Part shown: piece after piece, positions 41,494-50,753 of the stretch
How the letters are laid out: each line of letters opens with the position of its first letter
Numbering within the stretch: the first letter of the stretch is position 1
Source: Derxia gummosa DSM 723
GTDB lineage: Bacteria; Pseudomonadota; Gammaproteobacteria; Burkholderiales; Burkholderiaceae_E
Direction of reading: 5' to 3'
Length of the DNA: 64,000 nt
Assembly (NCBI RefSeq): GCF_000482785.1
Contig: NZ_KI519499.1
Span: 1 to 64,000, forward strand
The notes under the pieces: model-generated
What the model saw: the letters and a program-made list of their open reading frames with translations, nothing else
Database searches by the model: none
Told to the model about the DNA's origin: nothing
Translations under genes and position numbers: made by a program

Positions 41494-42534
41494 TTACTTG
41501 AAAGCGACCGCCTTGCCCGAAGCGTCCTTGACCGTCGTGGTCCAGAGGTTCTGGATCAGCTTGACGACTTCCGGCGGCAGCGCGACGTAATCGAGTTCTT
41601 CGGCCGCCTTCGCGCCGTTGGCATAGGCCCAGTTGAAGAACTTGAGCGCCTCGGCGGTCTGCTCGGGCTTGTCGCTGTTCTTGTAGACGAGGATGAAGGT
41701 GGTCGAGGTGATCGGCCAGGCTTCCTTGCCCGACTGGTTGTTGAGGTTGACCGCGAACTTGGCCTTCTCGTAGTCGGCGCCGGCGGCGGCGGCGGCGAAG
41801 GTCTTGTCGTCGGGCTGCACGAAGTTGCCGGCGGCGTTCTGCAAGGCCGCATAAGGCATCTTGGTCTGCTTGGCATACGAGTACTCGACGTAGCCGATCG
41901 AACCCGGCAGGCGCGACACGAACGAGGCGACGCCTTCGTTGCCCTTGCCGCCCATGCCGTTGGGCCAGCTCACGGTGTTGCCGGTGCCGACCTTGCCCTT
42001 CCAGTCTTCCGACACCTTGCTCAGGTAGTCGGTGAAGCCGTTGGTCGTGCCCGAGCCGTCGGCGCGGTGCACCGTGGCGATGGCCTGCTCGGGCAGCTTG
42101 AGGCCTGGGTTGAGCGAGGCGATGGCCGGGTCGTTCCACTTGGTGATCTTGCCCAGGAAGATGTCGGCCAGGACCTTGCCCGTCAGGTGCAGTTCACCCG
42201 GCTTCACGCCGGCGATGTTGAACACCGGCACGATGCCGCCGATGGCGGTCGGGAATTGCACGAGACCGGCCTTGTCGAGGTCTTCCGGCTTGACTGGCGC
42301 GTCCGACGCGCCGAAATCGACGGTCTTCGCGGTGATGGCCTTGACACCGCCCGACGAACCAATCGACTGGTAATTCACCTTGTTGCCCGTGGCCTTCTGA
42401 TAGTCGGCCGCCCAGCGCGAGTACAGCGGGGCCGGGAAGGACGCGCCGGCGCCGGTGACTTCGGCGGCATGCGCGGAAACGGCGGCGCTGCCGATGGCGG
42501 CGAAGGCGGCGGTCAGGACGAACTTCTTCAGCAT
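41494..42534 (-). CDS. pstS: Phosphate-binding periplasmic protein PstS
   Basis: The 346-residue protein has a signal peptide ([19 protein letters not shown], about residues 5-23) and the mature start [18 protein letters not shown] typical of PstS. Phosphate-contacting segments such as [11 protein letters not shown] (about 57-67) and [15 protein letters not shown] (about 158-172) are present. It captures phosphate in the periplasm for PstCAB. A good PHO-box-like site lies 55-72 bp upstream of its start, which suggests control by PhoB. Confidence 0.95.
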   Translation of the reverse strand: MLKKFVLTAAFAAIGSAAVSAHAAEVTGAGASFPAPLYSRWAADYQKATGNKVNYQSIGSSGGVKAITAKTVDFGASDAPVKPEDLDKAGLVQFPTAIGGIVPVFNIAGVKPGELHLTGKVLADIFLGKITKWNDPAIASLNPGLKLPEQAIATVHRADGSGTTNGFTDYLSKVSEDWKGKVGTGNTVSWPNGMGGKGNEGVASFVSRLPGSIGYVEYSYAKQTKMPYAALQNAAGNFVQPDDKTFAAAAAGADYEKAKFAVNLNNQSGKEAWPITSTTFILVYKNSDKPEQTAEALKFFNWAYANGAKAAEELDYVALPPEVVKLIQNLWTTTVKDASGKAVAFK

Positions 42535-42588
42535 GGAAAACCTTTCGGTGGAGGGCTATGAACCTGCGCTGAACGATATGCAGGCTTT

Positions 42589-42606
42589 GTGACAGTCCAA
42601 TGACAT
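42589..42606 (-). promoter_or_regulatory. PHO box upstream of pstS
   Basis: On the minus strand this reads ATGTCATTGGACTGTCAC, which has two TGTCA half-sites 11 bp apart, as in the PhoB consensus. A weak -10-like CATATC follows about 8 bp downstream. This is the best-conserved of the three PHO-like sites in the window. Confidence 0.75.
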
Positions 42607-42663
42607 GACCCGGTCGCGCAGCCCGACGGCCCGCTGGCCGTCGGACGGCGCGCGGGCACTGCG

Positions 42664-44796
42664 TCAGGTCGCGGGTTGCGGCGTGATCTGCTGGGCCAGC
42701 ATGCCGAGCAGCACGCCGTGGGTGGAACGGCGCTTCTCGCCCTCGGCGGGCACGAGGCGGGTGTAGTTGCCCTCTCCGTCCATGATCCAGGCTAGCGCGT
42801 TGTCTTCCAGCAGCGTCGTCAGACCTTCCTCGATCACGCGTTGCTTGAGCTTCTTGTCGGTGATCGGGAAGGCGACCTCGATGCGGCGGAAAAGGTTGCG
42901 GTCCATCCAGTCGGCGCTCGACAGATAGACGCGCTCGGCGCCGTTGTCGAAGAAGTAGAACGCGCGGCTGTGTTCGAGAAAGCGCCCGATGATCGATCGC
43001 ACCACGATGTTGTCGGACAGCCCCGGCACGCCCGGCCGCAGCGCGCACACGCCACGCACGATGAGGTCGATCTTCACGCCGGCCTGGCTCGCCTCGTACA
43101 GCGCCTCGATCACCTTGTCCTCGAGCAGCGCGTTCATGCGCGCGATGATCCGGCCCTTGCCGCCCGCCTTCACATGGGCGATCTCGTTGCGGATCGCGGC
43201 AATCACGTTGTCGTGCAGCGTGAACGGCGACTGCCACACCTGCTTGAGCGCCTGGTGCCGCCCGAGGCCTGTGAGCTGCTGGAACAGCTCGTGCACGTCG
43301 GTGCAGATCTGGTTGTCGGACGTGAACAGGCCGAAGTCGGTGTAGAGCTTGGCCGTGCGCGGGTGGTAGTTGCCGGTGCCCAGATGGGCATAGCGCACGA
43401 GCTTGGTGGCGCCGGTGCGGCCGATCTCTCGGCGCACGATGAACAGCAGCTTGGCGTGCGTCTTGTAGCCGACCACGCCGAACACCACGTGCGCGCCCGC
43501 CTCTTCCAGCCGCGCCGCCCAGTTGATGTTGGTCTCCTCGTCGAAGCGCGCGAGCAGCTCCAGCACCACCGTCACTTCCTTGCCCATGCGCGCCGCCTGC
43601 ACCAGCAGTTCCATCAGCTCGCTCTGGTTGCCGGTGCGGTAGATGGTCTGCTTGATCGCGACGACGTTCGGGTCGTTGACCGCCTGCCGCACGAAGTCGA
43701 GCACCGGCGTGAAGCTCTGGTAGGGGTGATGAACCAGCACATCCTGCTTGGCGATGATCTTGAACAGGTCGCGCTGCTTGGCCTCGCCCTTGCGGATAGG
43801 CTCGGGCAGGCCCGGCACGAAGGGCCGGTACTTGAGCTCGGGGCGGTCGATCAGATCGGCCACCTGCATCAGCCGCACGAGGTTGACCGGCCCACCCACC
43901 GGAAACACGTGCTCGCTGGTCAGGCCGAACTGCTTGCACAGGTATTCGCGCATCGACGTCGAGCAGTTGTCCGACAGCTCCAGCCGCACCGCATCGCCGA
44001 ACTGGCGCTGCGACAGCTCGCCCTTGAGCGCCTCGCGCAGATTGGTCACTTCCTCGTCGTCAATGAACAGGTCGGAGTTGCGCGTGCACCTGAACTGGTA
44101 GATGCCCTTGATCTCCATGCCCGGGAACAGCGAGCCGACGCAACCCTGCATCACCGACGTCAGCAGCATCAGCCCGTGCGGATAGCCGCTGATCTCGCGC
44201 GGCACCTGGATGAGCCGCGGCAGCGCACGCGGCGCCTGCACGATCGCTATGCCCGAATTGCGCCCGAACGCGTCCTTGCCCGACAGCTCGATCGCGAAAT
44301 TGAGCGACTTGTTCAGCACGCGCGGAAACGGCCGCGCCGGATCGATCGCGATGGGCGTGAGGATCGGCAGCACCTCGCGCTCGAAGTACTCGCGCGCAAA
44401 TTTGGCGTGCGCCTCGTTCCAGGTGGCCGTGACGTGGAAGACGATGCCCTCGCGCTCCAGCGCCGGCACCAGCACCTCGTTGTAGAAGGCGTACTGGCGC
44501 GCGACCAGCGCATGCGCCTGCTCCGAGACGATGCGCATCGTCTCGGCCACCGTCTTGCCGTCTTCCAGCACGAAGCTCGGATCGGTGCGCACCTGGGCCT
44601 TCAGGCCCGATACGCGGATCTCGAAGAACTCGTCGAGATTGCTGGAAACGATGCAGAGGTACTTGAGCCGCTCGAGCAGCGGGACCGTCGGGTCTTCCGC
44701 CATCGCAAGCACGCGCTCGTTGAATTTCAGGATGCCGATTTCGCGGTTGAGCAACTGCGGAACGCCTTCGTTGAGTTGTTGTGGGCTTCTGTCCAT
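42664..44796 (-). CDS. ppk: Polyphosphate kinase 1
   Basis: Ppk1 reversibly makes polyphosphate from ATP. The 710-residue length is standard. Domain order is the N domain from MDRSPQQLNEG, then the head domain, then the two catalytic phospholipase-D-like domains. The autophosphorylated histidine lies in YAHLGTGNYHP (about residues 466-476), and HHPYQSFTP is present near 346. The start at 44796 is set by GGAAGAG upstream and by the family N-terminus. It is upstream of the pst genes on the same strand and divergent from ppx, so uptake, storage and degradation of phosphate are clustered. Confidence 0.95.
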   Translation of the reverse strand: MDRSPQQLNEGVPQLLNREIGILKFNERVLAMAEDPTVPLLERLKYLCIVSSNLDEFFEIRVSGLKAQVRTDPSFVLEDGKTVAETMRIVSEQAHALVARQYAFYNEVLVPALEREGIVFHVTATWNEAHAKFAREYFEREVLPILTPIAIDPARPFPRVLNKSLNFAIELSGKDAFGRNSGIAIVQAPRALPRLIQVPREISGYPHGLMLLTSVMQGCVGSLFPGMEIKGIYQFRCTRNSDLFIDDEEVTNLREALKGELSQRQFGDAVRLELSDNCSTSMREYLCKQFGLTSEHVFPVGGPVNLVRLMQVADLIDRPELKYRPFVPGLPEPIRKGEAKQRDLFKIIAKQDVLVHHPYQSFTPVLDFVRQAVNDPNVVAIKQTIYRTGNQSELMELLVQAARMGKEVTVVLELLARFDEETNINWAARLEEAGAHVVFGVVGYKTHAKLLFIVRREIGRTGATKLVRYAHLGTGNYHPRTAKLYTDFGLFTSDNQICTDVHELFQQLTGLGRHQALKQVWQSPFTLHDNVIAAIRNEIAHVKAGGKGRIIARMNALLEDKVIEALYEASQAGVKIDLIVRGVCALRPGVPGLSDNIVVRSIIGRFLEHSRAFYFFDNGAERVYLSSADWMDRNLFRRIEVAFPITDKKLKQRVIEEGLTTLLEDNALAWIMDGEGNYTRLVPAEGEKRRSTHGVLLGMLAQQITPQPAT

Positions 44797-44859
44797 GACT
44801 CTTCCGTGACTGGCGAGGCGAATGCTTGCCTTGAGCTTACGGAAGGGTTCCAGCTTTTC

Positions 44860-44877
44860 ATGACGATTTGATGAATT
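44860..44877 (-). promoter_or_regulatory. PHO-box-like site upstream of ppk
   Basis: On the minus strand AATTCATCAAATCGTCAT contains two TCAT cores exactly 11 bp apart, the PhoB spacing, but the outer bases are poorly conserved. It starts 64 bp upstream of the ppk ATG. Confidence 0.45.
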
Positions 44878-44918
44878 GTCGCCGTGGCTGCAAGCCCCGA
44901 TCGAGCCGGGAAAGCCTG

Positions 44919-44936
44919 CTGTCATAATTTCCGCGA
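44919..44936 (+). promoter_or_regulatory. PHO-like half-site upstream of ppx
   Basis: CTGTCATAA at the left end is a perfect first PHO half-site, but the second half (CCGCGA region) does not match. It lies about 80 bp before the ppx start. It may be a chance match. Confidence 0.3.
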
Positions 44937-45014
44937 CTGCTGCGGCGCACTATTGCGCGCCTCCTGCAAGGCCCGCTACGCGGCTCTTTTTCATTCCCAT
45001 TCGCCTCGCGCCAG

Positions 45015-46568
45015 ATGTCGGATCCGTCCCTCATTGCCTCCGTGGACTGCGGCTCCAACAGCTTCCGGCTGCTGGTCGCCCGCGTCGTCGAGACCTCCCA
45101 CGGCAAGCAGATCTACCCGCTCGACTCGCTCAAGGAGACGGTGCGTCTCGCCGCCGGCCTGTCGAAGGACAAGATCCTCGACGACGCAGCCTTCGAGCGC
45201 GGTCTCGCCGCCCTCGCCCGCTTCGGCGAGCGGCTGCGCTCCTTCCATCCCGAGCAGGTGCGCGCGGTCGCCACCAACACGCTGCGCGTCGCCAAGAACG
45301 CGCCGCTCTTCTTGCGTCAGGCCGAAGAGCTGATGGGCTTCCCGCTCGAAGTCATTGCGGGCCGCGAGGAAGCGCGTCTGGTGTACGTGGGTGTCGCGCA
45401 CGCGCTGCCGATGGCCGACGAGAATTCCGCCCCCGGTCGCCGCCTCGTGGTCGACATCGGCGGCGGCTCGACCGAATTCGTGATCGGCCGGGGCTACGAA
45501 CCCGAGCTGATGGAAAGCCTCTATCTCGGCTGCGTGAGCTGGTCGCGCAACTTCTTCCGCGACGGCGAGATCGATCGCCACAGTCTCAAGGAAGCCGAAC
45601 TCGCCGCCCAGCGCGAGATCCAGGTCATCTCGCGCACCTATCGCCAGAAGGGCTGGGAACAGGCGGTCGGCTCGGCCGGCACGGCCAATGCGCTGGCCGA
45701 ACTCATCCAGCTCAACAACCTCGGCAACGGCGCCGCCGCGCCGCAGGGAATGATCACGCGCGAAGGCATGGACGCGCTGCGCGCCGAGCTGCTGCGCGCC
45801 GGCAATGTCAATAAGCTCAAGCTCGACGGCCTCAAGCCCGATCGGCTGCCGGTACTGCTGGGCGGCTTCGCGATCATGAACGCGGTGTTCAACGAGCTGG
45901 GCATCGAACGCATGCACACCTGCGACAACGCGCTGCGCCTGGGCGTGATGTACGACCTGATCGGTCGCGGCCAGAGCCACGACATGCGTGTCGTGACCGT
46001 GGCGCAGTTCCAGGAGCGCTACGGCGTCGATCGGTCGCAGGCCGCGCGCGTGGGCGAGTTGGCGGTGCGGCTGTTCCAGTCGACCGGCGTGGTGACGGGA
46101 GACGAGCTGGAGGCGCATCTGCGCTTCCTGCGCTGGGCTGGCGACCTGCACGAGGTCGGGCTGTCGATCTCGCACGCCGGATACCACAAGCATTCGGCCT
46201 ACATCGTCGGCAATGCCGACATGCCGGGCTTCTCCAAGCGCGAGCAGGCCGAACTGGCAACGCTACTGCTCGGCCACGCCGGCAAGCTGCCGAAGCTGCG
46301 CGCGGCGCTCGAAGGCCGCAAGCAATCGCGCGTGGACTGGATCCGCATCGCCTGCCTGCGCATTGCCGTGCTGCTGTTCCGGCGCAGGGTCGAGATCGAG
46401 CTGCCGCCGGTCGAACTGGAGGTGGCGGCCAATGGCTTCGTGCTCGGCTTCGACGGCACGTGGCTCGATGGCCATCCGCTTACCGACTACACGCTGGAGC
46501 AGGAGATGGCGGAGTGGGAGAAGGTCGGCTTCACGCTCAAGGTGAAACGGCTGGAACCGCAGGCCTGA
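45015..46568 (+). CDS. ppx: Exopolyphosphatase (Ppx/GppA family)
   Basis: The 517-residue protein has the Ppx/GppA actin-like fold. The first phosphate-binding motif is VDCGSNSFRLLVAR (about residues 10-23), and the second is VVDIGGGSTEFVIG (about 144-157). The C-terminal half is the HD-like helical region with ISHAGYHKHSAYIV (about 385-398). It hydrolyses terminal phosphate from polyphosphate. A GppA-type pppGpp hydrolase role is an alternative, but the position divergent from ppk favours exopolyphosphatase. Confidence 0.92.
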   Translation: MSDPSLIASVDCGSNSFRLLVARVVETSHGKQIYPLDSLKETVRLAAGLSKDKILDDAAFERGLAALARFGERLRSFHPEQVRAVATNTLRVAKNAPLFLRQAEELMGFPLEVIAGREEARLVYVGVAHALPMADENSAPGRRLVVDIGGGSTEFVIGRGYEPELMESLYLGCVSWSRNFFRDGEIDRHSLKEAELAAQREIQVISRTYRQKGWEQAVGSAGTANALAELIQLNNLGNGAAAPQGMITREGMDALRAELLRAGNVNKLKLDGLKPDRLPVLLGGFAIMNAVFNELGIERMHTCDNALRLGVMYDLIGRGQSHDMRVVTVAQFQERYGVDRSQAARVGELAVRLFQSTGVVTGDELEAHLRFLRWAGDLHEVGLSISHAGYHKHSAYIVGNADMPGFSKREQAELATLLLGHAGKLPKLRAALEGRKQSRVDWIRIACLRIAVLLFRRRVEIELPPVELEVAANGFVLGFDGTWLDGHPLTDYTLEQEMAEWEKVGFTLKVKRLEPQA

Positions 46569-46659
46569 AACCGCCGCGGTCGCCGTCACCCATGGCGGCG
46601 CGCGCTGCGTGCCGCAGGCGCTCGGCTCGGCAGGTGCAAGTCGCCGCCGCCTCGGCCGT

Positions 46660-47118
46660 TCAGTCCGGCGAAAACATCCCGCGCAGCACCACCGGGGCGT
46701 CGCCGCGACTCTGGTGACGCAACTGGAACCACCACACGGCCGACTTGCGCACGCTCACGTGACCGTCGCGGCCGGTGAGCAGCCGCGCGATCACCTGGCC
46801 ACAGGTCGGCTGGTGGCCGACGATCACGAGCGAGTCGGCATCGTCACGCATCAAATCGAAGTAGCGCGCCGGATCGGCGTCCGGCGCGATCGCCGGCTCG
46901 ACGCGAAAGCTCGACGAAAAAGCCGTGGCCGTCTCGCGCGTGCGTACCGCCGGGCTGGCGACGACCGCTGGCGCGAGCGCACGTGCCTTGGCGATCGCGC
47001 GCACCCAGTCCGCCGATTGCGCCGCCTGGGCATGGCCCCGTGCGTTGAGCTTGCGGCCGAGGTCGCCCTCAGGGTTGTCATCCTCGGCTTCGGCGTGACG
47101 CCAGATGAAGAGATGCAT
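46660..47118 (-). CDS. sixA: Phosphohistidine phosphatase SixA
   Basis: This 152-residue histidine phosphatase has the catalytic WRHAEAE motif (about residues 6-12, His8) and the second histidine in VIVGHQPT (about 98-105). SixA dephosphorylates phosphohistidine proteins, such as HPt domains or PTSNtr components in other bacteria. AGGA upstream supports the start. It is 22 bp after the GspE-like gene on the same strand, so they may be co-transcribed. Confidence 0.9.
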   Translation of the reverse strand: MHLFIWRHAEAEDDNPEGDLGRKLNARGHAQAAQSADWVRAIAKARALAPAVVASPAVRTRETATAFSSSFRVEPAIAPDADPARYFDLMRDDADSLVIVGHQPTCGQVIARLLTGRDGHVSVRKSAVWWFQLRHQSRGDAPVVLRGMFSPD

Positions 47119-47140
47119 GTCGGGATTCCTGCGAGAAAGG

Positions 47141-49012
47141 TCAGGTCACGTCCGCCGGCGGCACGCACTTGAGCACTTCCTCGAAGGTCGTGAGCCCTTG
47201 GGCGATCTTGCGCGCGCCGCCAACCCGCAAGGGGCGCATGCCCTCGCGGATCGCGGCGTGTCGCATGGCCGAGATGTCGGGCGCGGCATGGACGAAGGAC
47301 TTCAGACGCTCGCTCATCACGAGCAGTTCGTAAATGCCCGAACGCCCCCGGTAACCGGTCATGCGGCACTCAAGGCAGCCGACCGGCCGATAGACCTGCG
47401 ACGGCGGCGGCGCCTTCCAGGGCGAGATGAAATCGTTCCATTCGGACTCGCCCGGGCGCTCCTCCGCGGTGGCCGGGCGCTTGCACTCCGGGCACAAGGT
47501 GCGCACGAGCCGCTGCGCGAGCACGCCGAGCAGCGTCGCGTTCAGCAGATAGGCCGGCACGCCCAGTTCCAGCAGCCGTGACACGGCGCTCGGCGCGTCG
47601 TTGGTGTGCAGCGTGCTCAGCACGAGATGGCCGGTGAGCGCGGCCTGGATGGCGGTTTCGGCGGTTTCGAGGTCGCGGATCTCGCCCACCATGATGATGT
47701 CCGGGTCCTGGCGCATCAGCGCGCGCACGCCGTCGGCGAAGCTCAGGTCGATGCCGTGCTGGACCTGCATCTGGTTGAAGGCCGGCTCGACCATCTCGAT
47801 CGGGTCTTCGACCGTGCAGACGTTCACCTCGTCGGTCGCGAGCAGCTTGAGCGTCGAGTAGAGCGTGGTGGTCTTGCCCGAGCCGGTCGGACCGGTCACG
47901 AGAATGATGCCGTGCGGCCGCGAGGTCATCTGCGTCCAGCGCGCGGCGTCGTCCTCGCCGAAGCCGAGCGCGGCAAAGTCGCGCACCAGCACGTCGGGAT
48001 CGAAGATCCGCATCACGAGCTTTTCGCCGAAAGCGGTCGGCAGCGTCGAAAGCCGCAGCTCCACCTCGTTGCCGGCCGGCGTCTTGGTCTTGATCCGGCC
48101 GTCGAGCGGGCGGCGCTTTTCCACCACGTCCATGCGGCCGAGCAGCTTGATGCGCGCCACCATCGCCGACATGACCGCCGTCGGCACCTGATAGACCTGA
48201 TGCAGCACGCCGTCGATGCGGAAGCGGACGACGCCGATCTCGCGCTTGGGTTCGAGATGGATGTCACTCGCGCGCTGCTCGAAGGCGTACTGCCACAGCC
48301 AATCGACGATCTGGACGATGTGGGCGTCGTTCTGGTCGATCGCGCGGTTGCCGCTCGCGAGCTGCGCGCCGATCTGGATGAGCTGCTCGAAATTGTTGCT
48401 CGACGAGCCGCCGTGGTTGACCCGGCTCGCCCCCTTGACCGAGCGCGCGAGGTTGTAGAACTCGACCGTGTAGCGCTCGATGTCGCGCGGATTGGCGATG
48501 ACCCGGCGCACGGTCTTGCGCGTCGCCTTCTCGATCGGCGCGACCCAGTCGTCCAGGCCCGGTTCGCAGGTCGCCACGAAGATGTCGTTGCCGCGCACCT
48601 CCACCGGCAGCACGCCGTAGCGCGTCGCGTAGGCGCTGCTCATCACTTCGGCGATGCGCGTGAAATCGACCTTGAGCGGGTCGATGTGGAAGTAGCCGAG
48701 GCCGGTCTGCCCCGCGAGCCATTCGCAGATGACATCGGCGCTCAGCATCTCGCCCGCCCGTGTGCCCGAGGCCACGCGCAGGCGCGCGTCGGCCACGGTG
48801 TCGATCGGATGCAGCGCGCGCGCGCTCGTGACCGGCACGCGCCGGATCGCCTCGATGTCGCCCTCAACGATCCAGCCCTGGGCCAGCAACTGCTCGACCA
48901 GCTGGTCGAGCGGCAGCCGCCGGCCGCGCAGCATTGCCTTGAGCGAGATGGGAACGGTGCGGGCACCGGCGGAATCGCCGTTCATGACGGGCGTGATGCG
49001 TGCGAGTGACAT
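47141..49012 (-). CDS. GspE/PilB-type secretion ATPase
   Basis: The 623-residue protein has an N-terminal GspE-N-like domain (about 60-190), a linker, and a type II/IV pilus ATPase core. Motifs are Walker A GPTGSGKTT (374-382), an Asp box near 401-406 (VEDPIE), Walker B DIIMVGEIRD (438-447) and a His box STLHTNDAPS. A tetracysteine zinc site (C507, C510, C546, C549) is present. The start at 49012 has only a weak ribosome binding site; MSLARITPV fits the family better than upstream frames, which run into the tRNA. No other secretion or pilus gene is nearby, so its machine is elsewhere. Confidence 0.88.
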   Translation of the reverse strand: MSLARITPVMNGDSAGARTVPISLKAMLRGRRLPLDQLVEQLLAQGWIVEGDIEAIRRVPVTSARALHPIDTVADARLRVASGTRAGEMLSADVICEWLAGQTGLGYFHIDPLKVDFTRIAEVMSSAYATRYGVLPVEVRGNDIFVATCEPGLDDWVAPIEKATRKTVRRVIANPRDIERYTVEFYNLARSVKGASRVNHGGSSSNNFEQLIQIGAQLASGNRAIDQNDAHIVQIVDWLWQYAFEQRASDIHLEPKREIGVVRFRIDGVLHQVYQVPTAVMSAMVARIKLLGRMDVVEKRRPLDGRIKTKTPAGNEVELRLSTLPTAFGEKLVMRIFDPDVLVRDFAALGFGEDDAARWTQMTSRPHGIILVTGPTGSGKTTTLYSTLKLLATDEVNVCTVEDPIEMVEPAFNQMQVQHGIDLSFADGVRALMRQDPDIIMVGEIRDLETAETAIQAALTGHLVLSTLHTNDAPSAVSRLLELGVPAYLLNATLLGVLAQRLVRTLCPECKRPATAEERPGESEWNDFISPWKAPPPSQVYRPVGCLECRMTGYRGRSGIYELLVMSERLKSFVHAAPDISAMRHAAIREGMRPLRVGGARKIAQGLTTFEEVLKCVPPADVT

Positions 49013-49183
49013 GCCGGTGATGGTGCCACGCGGGCATTGCCGGCAATCGGCGATCTGGGCGGCAAGTCCGGGGGCATATCGCGACGTCCTTGCGCGCCGC
49101 AAAGACGTCGCGCCTCGCATGCCGATCGGCCCGACGCCACCGCGCGCCATCACGGCAGCAGCCATCGGCCGCGGGCCGCAATG

Positions 49184-49219
49184 AAAAAGCCCCGACCGGA
49201 AATACCGGTCGGGGCTTTT
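49184..49219 (-). terminator. Rho-independent terminator of the initiator tRNA
   Basis: A long stem (AAGCCCCGACCGG / CCGGTCGGGGCTT) with loop AAATA ends in five T on the minus strand. It starts 7 bp after the tRNA 3' end. Confidence 0.92.
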
Positions 49220-49225
49220 CGAATC

Positions 49226-49302
49226 TGGTTGCGGGGACAGGATTTGAACCTGTGACCTTCGGGTTATGAGCCCGACGAGCTGCCAGACTGCTCCACCCCG
49301 CG
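49226..49302 (-). tRNA. Initiator tRNA-fMet (anticodon CAT)
   Basis: The 77-nt gene, read on the minus strand, begins CGCGGGGTGGAGCAG and ends CCCCGCAACCA with an encoded CCA. The C1-A72 mismatch at the top of the acceptor stem and the three G-C pairs next to the anticodon loop (GGGCTCATAACCC) are hallmarks of initiator tRNA. T-arm GGTTCAAATCC is intact. A terminator follows directly. Confidence 0.97.
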
Positions 49303-49380
49303 TCTGGAAGACCGCGATTATAGTACGTGCCATCCCCTCAGGCAAACGAGCCGGCCGCCACGCCCGAAAGACCCGCCCGA

Positions 49381-49944
49381 ATGAACTACTGCTCCCACTG
49401 CGGCCATGCCTTGTCGATGCGCATTCCCGACGGGGACAACCGCATTCGTCATTGCTGCGACAACTGCGGAACCATTCACTACGCCAATCCCAAGCTCGTA
49501 CTCGGCACCCTGCCCTACGAGGGCCAGCGAGTCCTCCTCTGCCGACGAGCCATCGAGCCGCGCCACGGCTTCTGGACCCTGCCCGGCGGTTTCATGGAAA
49601 ACGGCGAAACCCTTTCCGAAGGCGCGCTGCGCGAAACCGATGAGGAAGCAGGCGCCCGAGTCGAAATCGGCCCGCTGTTTTCGGTGCTCGATGTCGTGCA
49701 CGTACACCAGGTACACGTCTTCTATCTGGCCAGACTCCTGAGCCTCGACTTCGCGCCCGGCCCCGAAAGCCTTGAGGTGCGCATGTTTGCCGAGAACGAG
49801 ATTCCCTGGGATGACATCGCCTTCCGCACCACCGCGATGACCTTGCGCGCCTTCTTTGACGATCTGCGCCAAGGCACTTTCATGCTGCACACGGGGCGGG
49901 TCCAGCCCGCGCATGCGCCGCATGCGCCCCACGGCCCGCTCTGA
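49381..49944 (+). CDS. Nudix hydrolase with N-terminal zinc ribbon
   Basis: The 187-residue protein starts with a zinc ribbon (CSHC near 4-7 and CDNC near 26-29). A Nudix domain with the box G-x5-E-x7-RETDEEAG (about residues 65-87) follows. It would hydrolyse a nucleoside diphosphate derivative; the zinc ribbon recalls NudC-like enzymes, but the substrate is not clear. The His/Ala/Pro-rich C-terminus is probably disordered. It lies 12 bp before aat, in a block conserved in betaproteobacteria. Confidence 0.88.
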   Translation: MNYCSHCGHALSMRIPDGDNRIRHCCDNCGTIHYANPKLVLGTLPYEGQRVLLCRRAIEPRHGFWTLPGGFMENGETLSEGALRETDEEAGARVEIGPLFSVLDVVHVHQVHVFYLARLLSLDFAPGPESLEVRMFAENEIPWDDIAFRTTAMTLRAFFDDLRQGTFMLHTGRVQPAHAPHAPHGPL

Positions 49945-49956
49945 GGGCGGACCGAG

Positions 49957-50706
49957 ATGCGTCAACTGCGCATCGGCCGCTCGGCCGTGCCGTGGATCGA
50001 ATCGGGCGATGTCTTCCCGATGGCATCAAAGGCTCTCGGACCGTTCAGCGAGATGCCCGGGCTGGTCGCCGCCGGCCTCGATCTGGATGCCCGCATGCTG
50101 CTGGATGCCTACGGCAAGGGCATCTTCCCGTGGTTTTCGGAGGGCCAGCCGGTGCTGTGGTGGAGCACCGATCCGCGCATGGCGCTGTATGTGGACGAGT
50201 TCCGGGTCCATCGCTCCTTCGCCAAGACGCTGCGTGCCTGCGCCCGCGATCCGCGCTGGGAAGTGCGTCTTGACCATGACTTCACCGCCGTGATGCGCGC
50301 CTGTGCCGGCAGTCTGCGTCACGGCCAGGATGGCACCTGGATCACCGACGGGATGATCGCCGCCTATGGCGAGCTGCATCGCATGGGCCATGCGCATTCC
50401 TTCGAGACCTGGTTCGACGGCGAACTGGCGGGAGGCGGCTACGGCGTGTCGATCGGGCGCATGTTCTTCGGGGAATCCATGTTTGCACGCCGGAGCGACG
50501 CCTCGAAAATCGGGCTTGCCGCCCTGGTTTTCTGGCTCCGGACGCAAGATTTCCGGATGCTAGACTGCCAGCAGAACACCCGTCATCTGGCATCGCTCGG
50601 GGCCCACGAGATTCCGCGCGAACGCTTCTGTGCCGAGTTGGCGGAGCTGGTCGCGATGCCCGCGCCGGAGCATTGGCCCGAACGTCTCGCGATCCCGCTG
50701 GTCTAG
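49957..50706 (+). CDS. aat: Leucyl/phenylalanyl-tRNA--protein transferase
   Basis: Aat adds Leu or Phe from aminoacyl-tRNA to proteins with N-terminal Lys or Arg, marking them for ClpAP. The 249-residue protein has the family core [19 protein letters not shown] (about residues 55-73) and [21 protein letters not shown] (about 128-148, split here by eye). A further conserved segment is the [18 protein letters not shown] stretch near 159-176. It is followed after 47 bp by bpt, the other N-end-rule transferase. Confidence 0.95.
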   Translation: MRQLRIGRSAVPWIESGDVFPMASKALGPFSEMPGLVAAGLDLDARMLLDAYGKGIFPWFSEGQPVLWWSTDPRMALYVDEFRVHRSFAKTLRACARDPRWEVRLDHDFTAVMRACAGSLRHGQDGTWITDGMIAAYGELHRMGHAHSFETWFDGELAGGGYGVSIGRMFFGESMFARRSDASKIGLAALVFWLRTQDFRMLDCQQNTRHLASLGAHEIPRERFCAELAELVAMPAPEHWPERLAIPLV

Positions 50707-50753
50707 TCGCAAACCCGTCGGCGGCAGCGCCGATCCACCAGTCGAACGCGCGA

